From assembly GCA_963205035.1 (NCBI GenBank), contig CAUJII010000175.1, positions 1-6,428 on the forward strand: a stretch of 6,428 nt of DNA, read 5' to 3'. Below are positions 4,566 to 6,428 of this stretch, in pieces. Position numbers and translations under genes: made by a program. The stretch's first letter is position 1; each line of letters opens with the position of its first letter. This DNA is from Spirochaetota bacterium (GTDB taxonomy: Bacteria > Spirochaetota > Leptospiria > Turneriellales > Turneriellaceae). The notes under the pieces are model-generated. The model did not search any database. It worked only from the letters and a program-made list of their open reading frames with translations, and was not told where the DNA came from.

Positions 4566-6428
4566 TTACCGTCGACGCGAGCTTTTGCGCTTGGACGAGC
4601 CACCGGCCGTATGTTTGGCCGCTTCCGACGTCTGCTTCTGCGGGCCACGCGCTTGCTGTTGCTGCTCGCGCATTTGCGCCTCGACGCCGCTTGCCATGTC
4701 AAACGCCGCCATCGAACTGTGCTGCGCGTGACCCACGGCTTCATACCCTTCGGCGTCGGCTTCTTCTTCTCTGAGTTCCTCACGCACTTGCGCACGAAGG
4801 ATAAACTCCGTCACATCGTCTTTCACCGCAGACACCATGTCTTCAAAGAGCTCGAATGCGCGCAGTCTATATTCAACGAGCGGATTACGCTCCGCGTACC
4901 CAAGAGTCCAAATCCCGTCGCGGAGTTGGTCCATGAGGTAGAGGTGATCTTTCCATTTTTGGTCGATGACTTGGAGAGCAATCATCTTTTCCAAAAGGCG
5001 CATACTTTCAGAGCCAATTTCTTGCTCTTTAGAGTCAAACGCACGGCGCGCATGGCCCTTAATCTCTTCGATAAACTCTTCTTTGCTTTTGTCGCGCAGT
5101 TCGAGCTCAAGATCGTCGTATTTCAGTTGAAATACATTTGTCAAATATTCTTTCAGAGCATCGAAGTTGAAGTCCGAGACGCGGCGACCGGGGAGCATCT
5201 GAGCGATGCGCGTTTCGATTGTGTCTTCGGTAAACTCGTGGATGAGATCCTTAATATCCGCGTTATCGAGGACTTCGTTGCGTATCATGTAGATATACTG
5301 GCGTTGCTTGTTCATCACATCGTCGTATTCCAAGAGGTGCTTACGCATCTCGAAGTGGTGAGCTTCGACGCGTTTTTGCGCTCGTTCGATGGCGTTCGTC
5401 ACCATGCGGTGCTCGAGCGCTTCGCCTTCTTGCATGCCGAAGCGTTGCATAATAGGGCCTAATCGGTCAGAACCGAAAATACGCATAAGCTCGTCTTCGA
5501 GCGAGAGGTAGAATCGCGAGCTACCGGGGTCGCCTTGGCGTCCCGAACGCCCACGCAACTGGTTGTCGATGCGGCGCGATTCGTGCCGTTCGCTGCCGAC
5601 GATGTGCAGGCCTCCCGCGGCCAGCACATCGTCATGGCGCTGCTGCCTATCGGCCTTGACCTTGGCGCGCTCGGCCTCGCCGGCTTCCGGCGGCAGCAGC
5701 GCGAGTTCGGCATCGAGATTGCCGCCGAGCACGATGTCGGTGCCTCGCCCCGCCATGTTGGTGGCGATGGTCACCGCGCCGGGACGACCCGCCTGTGCGA
5801 CGATGTGCGCTTCCCGCTCGTGTTGTTTGGCATTCAGCACCTGGTGCGGGATGCGGAGCGCTTCGAGACGCTCGCCGAGCATCTCCGACACCTCGATCGA
5901 GGTGGTGCCGACCAGCACCGGCTGCTTGCGCGCATTGCATGCCTTGATGTCTTCGATGATCGCGCCCCACTTCGCTTCCGCCTTGAGGAACACCAGATCC
6001 GGATGATCCTTGCGGATCATCGGGCGATGGGTCGGAATGACGGCCACTTCGAGTCCGTAGATCTGCTGGAACTCGTAAGCTTCGGTGTCGGCGGTTCCGG
6101 TCATGCCGGCCAGCTTCTTGTACAGACGGAAGTAGTTCTGGAAGGTGATCGAGGCGAACGTGTGGCTTTCGCGCTGGATCGATACGCCTTCCTTCGCCTC
6201 GACGGCCTGATGCAGGCCGTCCGACCAGCGTCGACCCGCAAGGGTGCGGCCGGTGAATTCGTCGACGATGATCACTTCGCCGTCGCGCACGATGTAGTCG
6301 ACATCGCGCTGATACAGGTTGTGCGCACGCAGCGCAGCGTTCAGATGATGCACGACCATGATGTTGTGCGCGTCGTACAGGCTGTCGTCGGCACCGATGA
6401 TGCTGGCCGCGCGCAGAAGGGATTCCGC
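4566..6428 (-). CDS. secA: Protein translocase ATPase SecA, 5'-truncated by the window edge and apparently chimeric
   Basis: SecA is the cytoplasmic ATPase that drives preproteins through SecYEG. About 620 residues are visible; the frame stays open to the right edge. By comparison with E. coli SecA (901 residues), roughly 300 N-terminal residues are missing, including Walker A and the DEAD box. Present are the end of the preprotein-binding region, VIIVDEFTGR (near 6246-6275), LAGMTGTADTEA (near 6113), the NBD2 motifs MAGRGTDIVLGG (near 5756) and QLRGRSGRQGD (5561-5529), LLEYDDV, and the helical scaffold block DQKWKDHLYLMDQLRDGI. The NBD2 insertion around 5625-5711 is gammaproteobacteria-like. 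Beyond 5530, the protein and codon use match a different, lower-GC lineage. The C-terminus is Gln-rich then Lys/Arg/Ser-rich (ending SSKRKSSRRR) and lacks the cysteine zinc-binding tail of many SecA proteins. The family call is certain; that this is one natural gene is doubtful. Confidence 0.93.
   Translation of the reverse strand, partial: AESLLRAASIIGADDSLYDAHNIMVVHHLNAALRAHNLYQRDVDYIVRDGEVIIVDEFTGRTLAGRRWSDGLHQAVEAKEGVSIQRESHTFASITFQNYFRLYKKLAGMTGTADTEAYEFQQIYGLEVAVIPTHRPMIRKDHPDLVFLKAEAKWGAIIEDIKACNARKQPVLVGTTSIEVSEMLGERLEALRIPHQVLNAKQHEREAHIVAQAGRPGAVTIATNMAGRGTDIVLGGNLDAELALLPPEAGEAERAKVKADRQQRHDDVLAAGGLHIVGSERHESRRIDNQLRGRSGRQGDPGSSRFYLSLEDELMRIFGSDRLGPIMQRFGMQEGEALEHRMVTNAIERAQKRVEAHHFEMRKHLLEYDDVMNKQRQYIYMIRNEVLDNADIKDLIHEFTEDTIETRIAQMLPGRRVSDFNFDALKEYLTNVFQLKYDDLELELRDKSKEEFIEEIKGHARRAFDSKEQEIGSESMRLLEKMIALQVIDQKWKDHLYLMDQLRDGIWTLGYAERNPLVEYRLRAFELFEDMVSAVKDDVTEFILRAQVREELREEEADAEGYEAVGHAQHSSMAAFDMASGVEAQMREQQQQARGPQKQTSEAAKHTAGGSSKRKSSRRR
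5525..5600. other. secA: Probable chimeric junction inside secA
   Basis: Right of this interval, codons end almost only in G or C (for example GTG ACC ATC GCC ACC AAC at the NMAGRGTD block). Left of it, codons such as CGT, ATT, TTA, CCT and GGT appear at once (the FGSDRLGPIM region). The protein also changes lineage character here. The interval encodes HESRRIDNQLRGRSGRQGDP, among the most conserved stretches in SecA, where unrelated genomes share long identical words. That favours an assembly misjoin. Confidence 0.65.

Noticed and set aside
4611..5462. Open plus-strand frame of 283 codons opposite secA
   Set aside because: It is antisense to well-conserved SecA sequence, has no recognisable domain, and arises from the codon pattern of the opposite gene.
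4566..6428. A novel natural hybrid SecA as a new system
   Set aside because: The switch coincides with the most conserved motif and with a sharp base-composition change, which an assembly misjoin explains more simply.

Overview
The window holds three complete genes and one partial gene. On the plus strand is a CHASE2-type class III adenylate/guanylate cyclase (214-2646). On the minus strand, reading from right to left, are the 3' two thirds of secA (6428-4566), a pyruvate dehydrogenase E1 alpha subunit gene (4427-3462) and an SpsF-like nucleotidyltransferase gene (3454-2627). No rRNA, tRNA, CRISPR array, transposase or phage gene is visible.

Organism: positions 1 to about 5530 have moderate GC (hand-counted 60-base lines from 5041 to 5280 range from 35 to 60%). 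They carry genes resembling those of free-living Gram-negative bacteria; the cyclase and the PdhA sequence remind me of Leptospira-type spirochaetes, but this is recollection and the phylum is not settled. Positions from about 5600 to 6428 are clearly more GC-rich (hand-counted lines 60 to 73%), with almost all codons ending in G or C. The SecA protein there has gammaproteobacterial features, possibly Xanthomonadales. The switch falls inside the secA reading frame, at the universally conserved QLRGRSGRQGD motif, without a frameshift. The likeliest reading is a chimeric metagenome contig joining two organisms' secA genes; a natural recombination is possible but needs read-level proof.

Layout: 1-213 is a non-coding leader with an inverted repeat followed by a T-run (possible terminator of an upstream plus-strand gene) and a short direct repeat. 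The cyclase and the spsF-like gene end tail to tail with a 20-base overlap, and a candidate intrinsic terminator for the cyclase lies inside the spsF coding sequence. pdhA and the spsF-like gene are separated by 7 bases and are probably co-transcribed. Between secA and pdhA lie two 15-base direct repeats 23 bases apart. Thirteen bases of that motif recur exactly over the pdhA stop codon, just before the spsF start. The intergenic repeats can be read as a terminator hairpin or as regulator-binding sites before a TACAAT box.

The genes do not form one pathway: second-messenger signalling, central carbon metabolism, nucleotide-sugar synthesis for the cell surface, and protein export. I found no convincing undescribed multi-gene system. 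The items most worth a second look are the secA junction, the repeated 13-15 base motif, and the terminator embedded in an opposing gene.
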